Origin: Clostridiales bacterium | GTDB lineage: Bacteria > Bacillota > Clostridia > Christensenellales > CAG-138 | Assembly: GCA_004554165.1 (NCBI GenBank) | Contig: SFNQ01000019.1 | Span: forward strand, 1-43,696 | Direction of reading: 5' to 3' | Length of the DNA stretch: 43,696 nt | Part shown: positions 7,921 to 15,811 of the stretch, piece by piece | How the letters are laid out: each line of letters starts with the position of its first letter | Position numbering within the stretch: the stretch's first letter is position 1 | The notes under the pieces: model-generated | Database searches by the model: none | What the model saw: the letters and a program-made list of their open reading frames with translations, nothing else | Told to the model about the DNA's origin: nothing | Made by a program: the position numbers and the translations under genes

Positions 7921-8856
7921 ATGCCTATCGTAACCAGCAAGAAGATGTTCGAGGATGCGTACAAGGGCGGCTATGCCATCGGCGCGTTCAATGTCAACAA
8001 CATGGAGATCATTCAGGGCATCACCGAGGCCGCCAAAGAGCTTCAGGCGCCGCTGATCCTCCAGGTCAGCTCCGGCGCGCGCAAGTATGCCAATCACACC
8101 TATCTCATGAAGCTCATCGAAGCGGCCTGCATCGAGACGGATCTGCCCATTTGCGTTCATCTCGACCATGGCGATACCTTTGAGCTGTGCAAGAGCTGCA
8201 TCGACGGCGGTTTCAGCTCCGTCATGATCGACGGTTCGCACCATTCCTATGAGGATAACGTCAAGCTCACCCGCCGGGTTGTGGAGTATGCGCACGATCA
8301 CGGCGTGGTGGTCGAGGGCGAGCTGGGCCGGCTCGAGGGCGTTGAGGACGAGGTCAAGGTCGCCGAAGGCGAAGGCTCCTACACCGATCCCGACCAGGTG
8401 CAGGATTTTGTCTCCCGCACCGGCGTGGACTCCCTGGCCATCGCCATCGGCACCAGCCACGGCGCTTACAAGTTTAAGCCCGGCACGAAGCCGCAGCTCC
8501 GCTTCGACATTCTCAAAGAGGTGGAACGGCGCCTGCCCGGGTTCCCGATCGTGCTTCACGGCGCCTCCAGCGTTATCCCGGAGTTTGTTGAGCAGATCAA
8601 TCAGTACGGCGGCGAAATGCCCGACGCCATCGGCGTTCCGGAGGACATGCTCCGCGAGGCCGCCAAGATGGCCGTCTGCAAAATCAACATTGACAGCGAC
8701 CTGCGCCTTGCCATGACCGCCACAATCCGCAAATACTTCGCGGAGAATCCCTCGCACTTCGATCCGCGCCAGTACCTCAAGCCCGCGCGTGAAGCCATCA
8801 AGGCGATGGTCGCCCGCAAGATCGTGGACGTGCTCGGCTGCAACGGCAAAGCGTGA
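7921..8856 (+). CDS. fba: Class II fructose-1,6-bisphosphate aldolase
   Basis: A 311-residue zinc-dependent aldolase that interconverts fructose-1,6-bisphosphate with dihydroxyacetone phosphate and glyceraldehyde-3-phosphate. Evidence: the N-terminal GGYAIGAFNVNNMEI, the HLDHG motif with catalytic Asp82 and zinc ligand His83, the VEGELGRLEG segment with its conserved glutamate, the histidine of GTSHGAYK, and the phosphate-binding HGASS loop near residue 208. AAGGAG precedes the ATG at 7921; the frame is open upstream, but that part lies in the promoter. Substrate could include tagatose bisphosphate, but proximity to gap favours glycolysis. A GC-rich hairpin follows the stop. Confidence 0.95.
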   Translation: MPIVTSKKMFEDAYKGGYAIGAFNVNNMEIIQGITEAAKELQAPLILQVSSGARKYANHTYLMKLIEAACIETDLPICVHLDHGDTFELCKSCIDGGFSSVMIDGSHHSYEDNVKLTRRVVEYAHDHGVVVEGELGRLEGVEDEVKVAEGEGSYTDPDQVQDFVSRTGVDSLAIAIGTSHGAYKFKPGTKPQLRFDILKEVERRLPGFPIVLHGASSVIPEFVEQINQYGGEMPDAIGVPEDMLREAAKMAVCKINIDSDLRLAMTATIRKYFAENPSHFDPRQYLKPAREAIKAMVARKIVDVLGCNGKA

Positions 8857-9418
8857 GCCGTACACCGTTTTGTGTTTCCCGTCCCGCCCCTTTGGGGCGG
8901 GACGTTGCGTTTGCCGATAAACGCCCCGCGGTCCCCGAAAACACCGTTTGGCTCTGGCGGAGGTGCGCCGGAGCCTTAACACATCCGCGGCAAAGGGCTT
9001 CCTCTGCCAGGTCTGCTGACCGCGCCGCCGACGCATGCAGCCCTGAAAATATTCTCAAAAACGCAGAATTTTGCAGACCGCCCGCCGCTTTTTTAGACGT
9101 TGCCCCTAAAACCGTTCATCCTCCGTTTGGCGCTGCCCCTGCGGAGGATTATTCTTTATGCCTGTGATTCAAATTGATTGGCGGCGGGCAGTTTATCAAA
9201 GCCGATCGCGGGCGGCAAGGCCACAGGGGATGACTGCTTTCGCGGCGCAAGAGGCATAACTCTCCTGGCGGAATTCCGCAACGCAGCATTTGAGGGCTTG
9301 CCGTTTTTGCCCGGCGGGAGCGCATCAAAGCGCGCCTTTTGCGCGAAAAAATTTGATATCCGTTCACGCCCCGCTTAATTTAAATAATTCATTTTTCTTT
9401 TTTTAATCAATAAAATAA
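8857..9418. other. 560-base gene-free region after fba
   Basis: Apart from the fba terminator I see only a second, weaker stem-loop: ATCCTCCG/CGGAGGAT at 9118-9149, followed by TATTCTTT. No open frame here has a ribosome binding site or recognisable product. Confidence 0.45.
8881..8903 (+). terminator. Hairpin terminator of fba
   Basis: GTCCCGCCCC-TTT-GGGGCGGGAC is a perfect 10-bp stem beginning about 25 bases after the fba stop. The downstream GTTGCGTTTG is only weakly U-rich. Confidence 0.6.
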
Positions 9419-9868
9419 TTACAGTTTCTTTTTTTCATATTTTTCTTTTGCAAATTCGTATGCCTCGTTAATGAGAGGCATCAATTTTTCAAAAGTTTTT
9501 TCCGTCGGATTGAGCGAGCAGATCCATCCCATCCAGGCATAAACTGGGTGTGGAAGAATCCGATCCGTTTCAGAAAAACCATACCCCATTTCAACGACAC
9601 TGTCTTTTGGGGGACGTTGGGGTATTACACCAAACATTTTTGCAAAAGTATTTTTACGCACGCCCACATTTACGCGATAAATATTTTCTCTGTCCAGTTT
9701 TGAACTTTTATCGTGATTGCCGTCTTTTTCCTTTACCGTCAAAATATAAACGCCACGCTTCAGCCTGTTTTGAGGATTATAGAAAATTCCGCTTTCTCCC
9801 CAGCTGCGAACTAACACGGTACCATCCAATTCCTTCAGGCAATATTCTAGAATTTTATCCGGCGTCAT
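9419..9868 (-). CDS. DUF6194-like small protein
   Basis: A 149-residue protein of unknown function. The layout matches what I recall of the DUF6194 family: an N-terminal MTPDKILEYCLKEL helix, SWGESGIFYNP, a central LDRENIYRVNVGVRKNTF segment, and the near-invariant C-terminal region HPVYAWMGWICSLNPTEKTF. No catalytic motif, signal peptide or membrane segment is visible, so it is probably cytoplasmic. The gene is markedly AT-rich and uses AAA/AAT/TTT codons far more than its neighbours, which suggests horizontal acquisition. It stands alone, with gene-free DNA on both sides. Family assignment is from memory of the conserved block, hence moderate certainty. Confidence 0.7.
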   Translation of the reverse strand: MTPDKILEYCLKELDGTVLVRSWGESGIFYNPQNRLKRGVYILTVKEKDGNHDKSSKLDRENIYRVNVGVRKNTFAKMFGVIPQRPPKDSVVEMGYGFSETDRILPHPVYAWMGWICSLNPTEKTFEKLMPLINEAYEFAKEKYEKKKL

Positions 9869-10451
9869 AATTCATTTTCTCTCCAGCTTGAAATTTTCCG
9901 TTCAGTTTTGCATCTCAATATTACCATAAATTATTATTTTCTACCATATTGCGGTAAATAAGTGAACGTCCCTCCTGCCAAGGGAAGGCGCTCACTATAA
10001 CCTGAACCCGGCTCGCTGGTATTATCGCCTAAGGACGGCGAAAGGTCAACAAATGGTACGCAAGGCAACGACAGGTAATGCGGTTAACCAACGGTGGAAG
10101 ACGAAAATTTACAAGCTTATCAAACGGTACGGCAAAATGCCCGAAGCTTTTTTATTTTTTCCGGGCATTTATATTCACTCAGATTAGGTTTTTTTCGGCT
10201 CTCTCTGCGGCAGACTGCTGACCGGGCGAACACGCCTTTGGAATGGTCCCGGCAGAAATGGCAGCTTGCCTGACCTTCGATGGCTATGCCGTCTGATACC
10301 CTCCCGGCAGGGGACCGGGAGGGGCGCCTCCATCGGTTTCCGCAGCCCGACGCCGCGCAGCCGCAAACGCCCAAATGCGGCGCGCGCAAGCTGCAAAAAG
10401 GTTGCAGGCCTGTTTCAATACCGGATGGATGCACCGGCGGAAACGCTCCCA
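9869..10451. other. 580-base region without a firm gene
   Basis: No gene I can support. A plus-strand frame with basic character is open from before 9987 to the TAG near 10184 (peptide includes RWYYRLRTAKGQQMV and RWKTKIYKLIKRYGK) but has no start with a ribosome binding site; it may be a gene remnant. An inverted repeat AAATGCCCG/CGGGCATTT at 10135-10143 and 10162-10170 encloses a T-rich loop. Confidence 0.4.
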
Positions 10452-11897
10452 TCAGCCCAGTTTCAGATAGGCAAAGATGGGTTTATGGTCGGAAAGGCTG
10501 TCGTTCAGCATGCGCACGTTCAGCACGGAGATGTTGTCCGACACGATGATGTTGTCGATCTCGCTCTTGGAGATCGGAGAGGCGCTGTAATCGTAGAACT
10601 TCATGTTCGTATCGTTCAGCACGGTATAGCCGCTGCGAAAGACCGAGAACTCCGAGGCCTTGGCGTTAAAATCGCCAAATAGAATTCTATATTTATTCTT
10701 GTCCGCGTCCATGATCTTCTTCACCTCGACAAACTGCTTTGCCCGCGTCGCGGAGGAATCGTAGGAAAAATGCGTATTGTAAACGGAAACGCGGTGGCCG
10801 TTGATCTTGACGACGATCTTTTGCAGCACGCGCTGTTCGCTGCCGCCGCTGCTGAGATTGGTGGCGCTGGCGGACTCGATGTCATAGGCCGACAGCAGGC
10901 CAATCCCGTACTCCCCACCGCCCGCGTAGGAAACGGTCTTTGCAAAGCTGACGTTCTGCATCTCCTTGGTGCGCAGAGACAGCAGGTTGTCCACCACGGA
11001 CCCCGTTTTGGGCCGGCTGCGGTACACCTCCTGAATCCCCATCAGATCCGGCTGCTGGGCTTCGATCAGGCAGCCCATCGCCGTAAGGTTTCCATTGCCG
11101 CGCTTGATGTTCCAGGTGCCGACGGTGATGACGTTGCGCACGATGTAGAGGCTGTATTTCACCTTGCCGCCCACCGAAATGCGGATGGTCTTGCTGCCGG
11201 ACTTGGGCATGGAGACGGATACGCTGTCCTTCCCCGTATCGCCCACGCTGAGCTTGCTCTTGCCCACGGCCTCCGCCTTGATGGTCACTTTGGACGATGA
11301 GGCTTCGATCACATAGCCGTACACGTCGGGCGAGAAGGCGGGATACAGCGTTCCGCCGTCGATTTGGAGCGACGCAAGCTGGCCGCTGCTCCCTGCCCGG
11401 GAAAGCGAAAGGTATTCTGCGGCAATATAGCCCTTGCCGCCCTGATAGCTGATCTCGTGCCAGCCCTCGGCTGCGTTCGGCTTTGTAACGGTAAAGCTCT
11501 CGCCCTTCTCCGCCGTGCCGAGCAGCTTGCCGCTTTTGTCCGCGGCTCCGCGCACGTTGACGTCCTTTTTGCAGTTGACAACCGTACCGCAATAGTCGGC
11601 GTCCTCCCCCGCATCCGGCTGGAGCGTCACATACATGCGGTTGACGTAGCCCGTTTCGTCCCGGTATTTGACCTTATGCCACTCCGCGTTGACGTTGGTG
11701 GAAAGCACCTCCACCACCGTCCCCTTCTTGAGCCTGCGAATACGGCCGCTGTCGGTGGTCGCGCCCTTGCGGAAAGCCACGCCGTCGGCGTTGATAACGC
11801 CCGTGGTATAGCTCTGGGCCGCAAGGCCGCGCGATACCGGCGCGCTCATAAGGAGCATGCCGAGAAGCATCAGGATACAGAAAAGCCTACGTTTCAT
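10452..11897 (-). CDS. Secreted SH3b / cadherin-like / endonuclease-exonuclease-phosphatase (EEP) protein
   Basis: A 481-residue exported protein. Residues 1-26 form a signal peptide (MKRRLFCILMLLGMLLMSAP). Two bacterial SH3 domains follow (about 30-92 and 102-166), which in the family bind cell-wall peptides, then a cadherin-like beta-sandwich (about 172-255), then an EEP catalytic domain. The EEP active-site set is complete: GTWNIKRGNG (Asn), GIQEVY (Glu), YNTHFSYD (His), LFGDFNAK (Asp/Asn), SEIDNIIV (Asp) and LSDHKP (catalytic Asp-His). It is likely a wall-retained, metal-dependent nuclease or phosphodiesterase; the substrate (DNA, phospholipid or other) cannot be told. The ATG at 11897 is chosen because it begins the signal peptide; GGGGGAT lies about nine bases before it. 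Its own promoter lies at 11939-11967. Confidence 0.88.
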   Translation of the reverse strand: MKRRLFCILMLLGMLLMSAPVSRGLAAQSYTTGVINADGVAFRKGATTDSGRIRRLKKGTVVEVLSTNVNAEWHKVKYRDETGYVNRMYVTLQPDAGEDADYCGTVVNCKKDVNVRGAADKSGKLLGTAEKGESFTVTKPNAAEGWHEISYQGGKGYIAAEYLSLSRAGSSGQLASLQIDGGTLYPAFSPDVYGYVIEASSSKVTIKAEAVGKSKLSVGDTGKDSVSVSMPKSGSKTIRISVGGKVKYSLYIVRNVITVGTWNIKRGNGNLTAMGCLIEAQQPDLMGIQEVYRSRPKTGSVVDNLLSLRTKEMQNVSFAKTVSYAGGGEYGIGLLSAYDIESASATNLSSGGSEQRVLQKIVVKINGHRVSVYNTHFSYDSSATRAKQFVEVKKIMDADKNKYRILFGDFNAKASEFSVFRSGYTVLNDTNMKFYDYSASPISKSEIDNIIVSDNISVLNVRMLNDSLSDHKPIFAYLKLG

Positions 11898-11938
11898 CAA
11901 AATAATCCCCCAAGACCACACCTGGTCTGCTACCTGTG

Positions 11939-11967
11939 AGTGTAGCCGCCGAAGGGACAAATCTCAA
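11939..11967 (-). promoter_or_regulatory. SigmaA-type promoter of the SH3b/EEP gene
   Basis: On the minus strand TTGAGA and TACACT are 17 bases apart, giving an inferred leader of about 35 bases that includes a small hairpin AGACCA/TGGTCT. Confidence 0.5.
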
Positions 11968-12496
11968 GGGAATGGGGCCACAGTTTACGAAATGGTTACA
12001 GCTCGTTTACACCCGTTTTCCAGGGATTCCCAAATACCGCTCCGGGGGCGCAGCCCCGGCATATCGTCCGCGCCGATGCCACAGCAGCGGCACGGGCGAT
12101 CCGATACCGAACCGGCCGGACAGTATGCGGTTTCCTCTGCCCCGGCTGCTGGCAGGACGGGATAGTCTGAACTGCGGATTGACCCGCGCTTTCCTCGCGA
12201 CAAGCCGGTTCGATTTCCTCGCCGCGTTCTCGTATCATCCCCCAATCTCCCTCGTCGAGGCAGCCATAAGCCATCCGCTTTTTTGCAGGCTGTGGAAAAA
12301 AGTCCCCGTTCCCCTGCCGGGCGCCACGTCGGGTTGTCTGTGCCGTACCGGCCGCGCTACCGCTTTGCTGTCTGTTGAAACGGAAAGCGCTTGTACCAAC
12401 GAGGAAGTCTCCGCTTCCCTCCACAGAGGGGCCCGAACCGGCAACCGGCGGTTTTTGTTCCCGTCCGGCACAAAGGATGGCTCGCAACTTCAACGT
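11968..12496. other. 530-base gene-free spacer
   Basis: Between the SH3b/EEP promoter and the rpmA terminator no gene is supported. Open frames on both strands have no ribosome binding site and no recognisable product. In many Firmicutes rpmA is followed by obg; that gene is absent here. Confidence 0.5.
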
Positions 12497-12525
12497 ACAA
12501 AAAAGAAGCGGTTGCGTCCGCTTCT
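12497..12525 (-). terminator. Intrinsic terminator of the rplU-prp-rpmA transcript
   Basis: On the minus strand AGAAGCGG-ACGCAA-CCGCTTCT forms an 8-bp stem followed directly by a run of six T, about 25 bases after the rpmA stop codon. This is a textbook intrinsic terminator. Confidence 0.85.
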
Positions 12526-12551
12526 CTTTTCTGTCCTTTGCACCGGCCAGC

Positions 12552-12842
12552 TTACTCGCCGACCGCCTCGGCGTATACGCTGACCTGCTTCTTGCCGGCA
12601 TGCCTGGTTTCAAAGCGAACCACGCCGTCGATCTTGGCAAACAGGGTATCGTCCTTGCCGATGCCGACGTTATTGCCGGGATGGAAATGCGTGCCGCGCT
12701 GCCGGACGAGGATGTTCCCCGCCAGCACGAACTGGCCGTCCGCGCGCTTGGGTCCAAGCCGCTTGCTCTCGCTGTCGCGACCGTTGCGCGAGGAGCCGAC
12801 GCCCTTTTTGTGCGCAAAGCGCTGCAGATTCATTTGCAACAT
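12552..12842 (-). CDS. rpmA: 50S ribosomal protein L27 (with Prp-cleavable N-terminus)
   Basis: A 96-residue L27, a large-subunit protein whose N-terminus reaches the peptidyl-transferase centre. The core HKKGVGSSRNGRDSESKRLG is typical. The protein starts MLQMNLQRFA before HKKG; this is the Firmicute-type extension that must be removed by the protease Prp before L27 can function, with predicted cleavage between Ala10 and His11. The usual aromatic residue of the LQFFA-type site is replaced by Arg at position 8 (LQRFA), a small departure. prp lies three bases upstream in the same operon, and a strong terminator follows. Confidence 0.97.
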   Translation of the reverse strand: MLQMNLQRFAHKKGVGSSRNGRDSESKRLGPKRADGQFVLAGNILVRQRGTHFHPGNNVGIGKDDTLFAKIDGVVRFETRHAGKKQVSVYAEAVGE

Positions 12843-12845
12843 CTG

Positions 12846-13175
12846 TTACACCTCCCTGTCAGAAATTTTCAAATACTGTCGATGGTTGTCGCGAATACCC
12901 GAAAGGGCCATTTCCAGCGTATCAAAGAGGAGCTGTGCGTCCTCCCGCTGCCGCCCGGCAACGTTCTCCGGCACAAGGCACCGGAGGGTTCTTCCGTCGT
13001 CGCTGACCTTCGCGGCGATCCCCGCCACCTCGGTCAGCCCGTTGGCCGTGGCCGTGGTGAGCGCGGAAACCGCGCTGCACACGATGTCCTGTCCGGCATC
13101 CGCATATCCGGCATGTCCGCTGCACTCGAAACCGAGCGTTTTGCCGCCCTGCCGGAGCATCACAACCCGGATCAT
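12846..13175 (-). CDS. prp: Ribosomal-processing cysteine protease Prp
   Basis: A 109-residue Prp (YsxB) protease that trims the N-terminal extension of L27. The catalytic histidine lies in SGHAGYADAGQD (His21) and the catalytic cysteine in IVCSAVSAL (Cys33), with spacing typical of the family. It is encoded between rplU and rpmA, six and three bases from them, so enzyme, substrate and L21 are made together. AAAGG precedes the ATG. The order L21-Prp-L27 is highly conserved in Firmicutes. Confidence 0.96.
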   Translation of the reverse strand: MIRVVMLRQGGKTLGFECSGHAGYADAGQDIVCSAVSALTTATANGLTEVAGIAAKVSDDGRTLRCLVPENVAGRQREDAQLLFDTLEMALSGIRDNHRQYLKISDREV

Positions 13176-13181
13176 ATGCCT

Positions 13182-13487
13182 TTACCCGATCGAAAGAATT
13201 TCGACCTTGGTGTACGGCTGACGATGACCGCGCTTTGTGCGGATGTTCTTCTTCGGCTTGTACTTGAAGACGATGACCTTCTCGCCCTTGCCGTGCTCCA
13301 CAACCTTGGCCTTTGCCTTTACGCCGTCCACAACGGGCTTGCCGATTTTCACGCCGGCATCGTCGGACACCAGCAGAACGTCAAACTCCACCTCGGCATC
13401 CACGTCCGCATTCAGCTTCTCAACGAGAATCTCGTCGCCGGCTTCTACCTTATACTGCTTACCACCGGTTTGAATGATTGCATACAC
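13182..13487 (-). CDS. rplU: 50S ribosomal protein L21
   Basis: A 101-residue L21, an early-assembling large-subunit protein that binds 23S rRNA. The start YAIIQTGGKQYKVEAGD and the C-terminal KPKKNIRTKRGHRQPYTKVEI are diagnostic. The start codon is GTG at 13487, preceded by AGGAGG with good spacing; the open frame continues upstream, but that part is the structured leader. The gene opens the rplU-prp-rpmA operon and has its own promoter inside the end of rng. An L21-type leader probably gives autogenous control. Confidence 0.96.
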   Translation of the reverse strand: MYAIIQTGGKQYKVEAGDEILVEKLNADVDAEVEFDVLLVSDDAGVKIGKPVVDGVKAKAKVVEHGKGEKVIVFKYKPKKNIRTKRGHRQPYTKVEILSIG

Positions 13488-13568
13488 AGTGCTGCACCTC
13501 CTCTTACCAGACTCGCCCGAACACGGTGATGCAAAACTGCATACTTCGACCGTTACGGTGCGGCTCAC
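13488..13568 (-). ncRNA. Probable L21 leader (autoregulatory 5' UTR of rplU)
   Basis: The 80-base leader between the promoter and the GTG start is rich in pairing segments, including CACCGTAACGGT and a hairpin ATGCA-GTTTT-GCAT just after GAAGT, and ends in the AGGAGG site. Firmicutes carry a known L21 leader in this position (Rfam RF00559). I recognise the position and general pattern, not an exact covariance match. Confidence 0.5.
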
Positions 13569-13574
13569 CGATAA

Positions 13575-13604
13575 ATAATATCACAGGAAGAACGCCCGTG
13601 TCAA
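13575..13604 (-). promoter_or_regulatory. SigmaA promoter of rplU-prp-rpmA, overlapping the rng stop codon
   Basis: Consensus TTGACA and TATTAT are 18 bases apart on the minus strand. The TTGACA overlaps the TGA stop of rng (13601-13603), so the ribosomal protein genes can be transcribed independently of the sporulation/rng genes upstream. Confidence 0.75.
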
Positions 13605-15112
13605 TGAATGATTTTACAATCCTTTTTGGCCTCCGCAAGGCGCTTTTCGGCAAGCGGGCGCACGGTGAATTTTTCCATATGCAGCTGCGCGCTGGCGCGC
13701 ACAAAATACTGCCCGCCCGCATCCTCCGGGAACACCCGGCCGTGCTTTTTCTCCGCAAACTCCATCGCCGCCGCCACGTCCGGATGCACCTCGATGAGCA
13801 TGCGCTTGTTGTTGCTGCCCTTTAACACCTGCATGGTCTGCTTCTTCACCTTGCCCATGACGGTTTCGGCAGCGAGCACATGCGCGTCGCCATTGCAATA
13901 CGGGCAGGTCACCTGAAGCGTATCGCCCAGGCTGCGGCCGGTCTTTTTCCTCGTCATCTCCACAAGCCCCAGATGCGTAAAGCCGAACACATGCGAGCGC
14001 GTGTGGTCGTCCTTCAGGGCGTTCTTCAGCGTGTTGAGCACCATGCTCCGGTTGCTCTCCCGCTCCATGTCGATGAAGTCGATGATGATGATGCCGCCGA
14101 TGTCCCGCAGGCGAAGCTGCCGCGCAATCTCAAGCGCAGCCTCGCAGTTGGCCGCGGTGATGGTCTTTTCAAGATCGTCCTTGCCGACGTACTTTCCCGT
14201 GTTTACATCAATGCAGGTGAGCGCCTCGGTGCGGTCGATGATGATGTAGCTGCCGTTCTTGAGCCAGACCTTGCGGGCAAGCGCCTTGTCGATCTTGCTC
14301 TCGGTCTCATAGCGGTCAAACAGGGCCTCGCTCTGCTTGAGCAGGATGCGCGGCTTGAGCTTTGGCGCCATGACCTCGGTGATCTCACGAAGCTGCTCAA
14401 AGGTCGCCTCGTCGTTGACGAACACGCGATCCACATCCTTCATGAGCAGGTCCCGCGCCGTTCGGAACAGGAGCGACTGCTCCTCGTGCAGCAGCGCCGG
14501 GGCCTTTTTCCGCTTTGCGCGCTTTTCAATCTCCTTATAGAGGTTGCGGATGCTCTCCATATCCTCCTTGAAAGCCTCGCGGCTCTTGCCCGCGGAGGCC
14601 GTGCGCACGATTACGCCCATGCCCTGGGGCTTGATCTCGTTCAAAATTCTGCGCAGGCGTGTGCGCTCCTCGTCCCGCTCGATGCGGCGGGAAATGCCCA
14701 CATAGTCCATCGTCGGCATGAGCACCAGCGAGCGGCCTGCCAGCGTGATGTGCGTGGTCACCCGCGCGCCCTTGGTGCCCACCGGATCCTTGGCCACCTG
14801 CACCATGATGGTCTGGCCAGGCTTGAGCAGGTCGCGAATATTCCTCGTCTCCTGCGGGGCTTCCACCTCGTCGTCCGAGCCGTCCGGCAAAACGATGTCC
14901 CCTGCGTACAAAAAGGCGTTGCGCTCGAGGCCGATGTCGACAAACGCCGCCTGCATGCCGGGCAGAACGTTCTGCACCCGGCCGTTGTAAATGTTGCCGA
15001 CCAGCCGCTGCGAGCTCTCCTGCTCCACATAGAGCTCCACCGGCGCGCCGTTTTCCACCACTGCAACACGGGTCGAAAACCCGTTTGCATCCACCAGTAT
15101 TTCTTTGTTCAT
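13601..15112 (-). CDS. rng: Ribonuclease E/G family endoribonuclease
   Basis: A 503-residue RNase G-type enzyme, a single-strand-specific endoribonuclease for rRNA maturation and mRNA decay. The S1 domain occupies about residues 37-125 (VGNIYNGRVQNVLPGMQAAFVDIG region). The DNase I-like catalytic part carries the two metal-binding aspartates in CIDVNTGKYVG and IIDFIDME. The zinc-link motif is CPYCNG, followed by a C-terminal domain. There is no long RNase E-like degradosome tail. AAGGGAAG precedes the ATG. It lies 15 bases after the DUF2344 gene and is probably co-transcribed with it; the L21 operon starts at its stop codon. Confidence 0.95.
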   Translation of the reverse strand: MNKEILVDANGFSTRVAVVENGAPVELYVEQESSQRLVGNIYNGRVQNVLPGMQAAFVDIGLERNAFLYAGDIVLPDGSDDEVEAPQETRNIRDLLKPGQTIMVQVAKDPVGTKGARVTTHITLAGRSLVLMPTMDYVGISRRIERDEERTRLRRILNEIKPQGMGVIVRTASAGKSREAFKEDMESIRNLYKEIEKRAKRKKAPALLHEEQSLLFRTARDLLMKDVDRVFVNDEATFEQLREITEVMAPKLKPRILLKQSEALFDRYETESKIDKALARKVWLKNGSYIIIDRTEALTCIDVNTGKYVGKDDLEKTITAANCEAALEIARQLRLRDIGGIIIIDFIDMERESNRSMVLNTLKNALKDDHTRSHVFGFTHLGLVEMTRKKTGRSLGDTLQVTCPYCNGDAHVLAAETVMGKVKKQTMQVLKGSNNKRMLIEVHPDVAAAMEFAEKKHGRVFPEDAGGQYFVRASAQLHMEKFTVRPLAEKRLAEAKKDCKIIH

Positions 15113-15127
15113 ACTTCCCTTTCTCTT

Positions 15128-15811
15128 TTAATCCAGGGGGATACGCGGCAAGGAACCATCCGAAGCAAAGTACATGGCGCTGCGGTGTATCCGCAGGCTG
15201 CCGCTTGCATCCAAACGGTCGAACAGCGCGCCCATCAAAAGCTCGGCGCGCAGCCCGCCATCGGCTTGCAGTTTGCCCAGAACGCGGAGGGAAAGCGCAT
15301 GGCCCTCAATTCCTTCCACGGACGCCCTCATGATCTGCGGACGAATATCCACGGGCCTGACCCCGCTCTTCGTCCGCTTGTTGACAACGATTTCTCCCGA
15401 CAGCAGGGCGGAGAGCGCCTCTTCCGCCTGCTGCTGCGTTACCGGCCTGTCCAGCAGGGCCGTAATGCGGTATTCCGCAGCCCGCGTGAGCGCGGACAGG
15501 GTTTTTACGCCCTCCGGCATGGGCTGCGCGTCGGAGAGGAAAAAGCCCCCGGGCAGCGCTGCGTTCACTGCGCGCAGAAACTGCTCCGGCGCCATGTCCT
15601 CCGTCAGTTCCACCTCGAACCACTCGCAGTCGCTGGACGCGCCCGTGGGCAGCGCCGAGGCGAAGGAAAGCTCCGGGTGCGGATTGAAGCCCGCGGAATA
15701 TGCCAGCGGCATCTTCGCTCTGCGAAACGCCCTGTGGAGCGTCCGCTGCACATCCAGATGGGAGACAAAGCGCACCGTCTCTCCCTTATGATATACCGCA
15801 AGCATCCGCAT
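15128..15811 (-). CDS. DUF2344 / TIGR03936 family protein, coupled to the radical SAM gene
   Basis: A 227-residue protein of the DUF2344 family, of unknown function. Diagnostic features are the start MLAVYHKGETVRFVSHLDVQRTLHRAFRRA and GFNPHPELSFASALPTGASSDCEW. In other bacteria the domain is either a separate protein directly after a TIGR03960-type radical SAM protein or fused to its C-terminus. Here the ATG at 15811 (preceded by GGGGGTCGC) lies inside the end of the radical SAM gene, overlapping it by 26 bases; an alternative ATG at 15805 would overlap by 20. The two are therefore translationally coupled. A role in RNA or tRNA modification is suggested only by the adjacent rng and ribosomal genes. 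Confidence 0.88.
   Translation of the reverse strand: MRMLAVYHKGETVRFVSHLDVQRTLHRAFRRAKMPLAYSAGFNPHPELSFASALPTGASSDCEWFEVELTEDMAPEQFLRAVNAALPGGFFLSDAQPMPEGVKTLSALTRAAEYRITALLDRPVTQQQAEEALSALLSGEIVVNKRTKSGVRPVDIRPQIMRASVEGIEGHALSLRVLGKLQADGGLRAELLMGALFDRLDASGSLRIHRSAMYFASDGSLPRIPLD

Noticed and set aside
9987..10186. Plus-strand basic open frame before the inverted repeat at 10135.
   Set aside because: No start codon with a ribosome binding site and no recognised family; mentioned only as a possible remnant.
11968..12496. Possible obg or spo0B gene downstream of rpmA.
   Set aside because: No frame on the minus strand shows a GTPase motif; a strong terminator directly follows rpmA.
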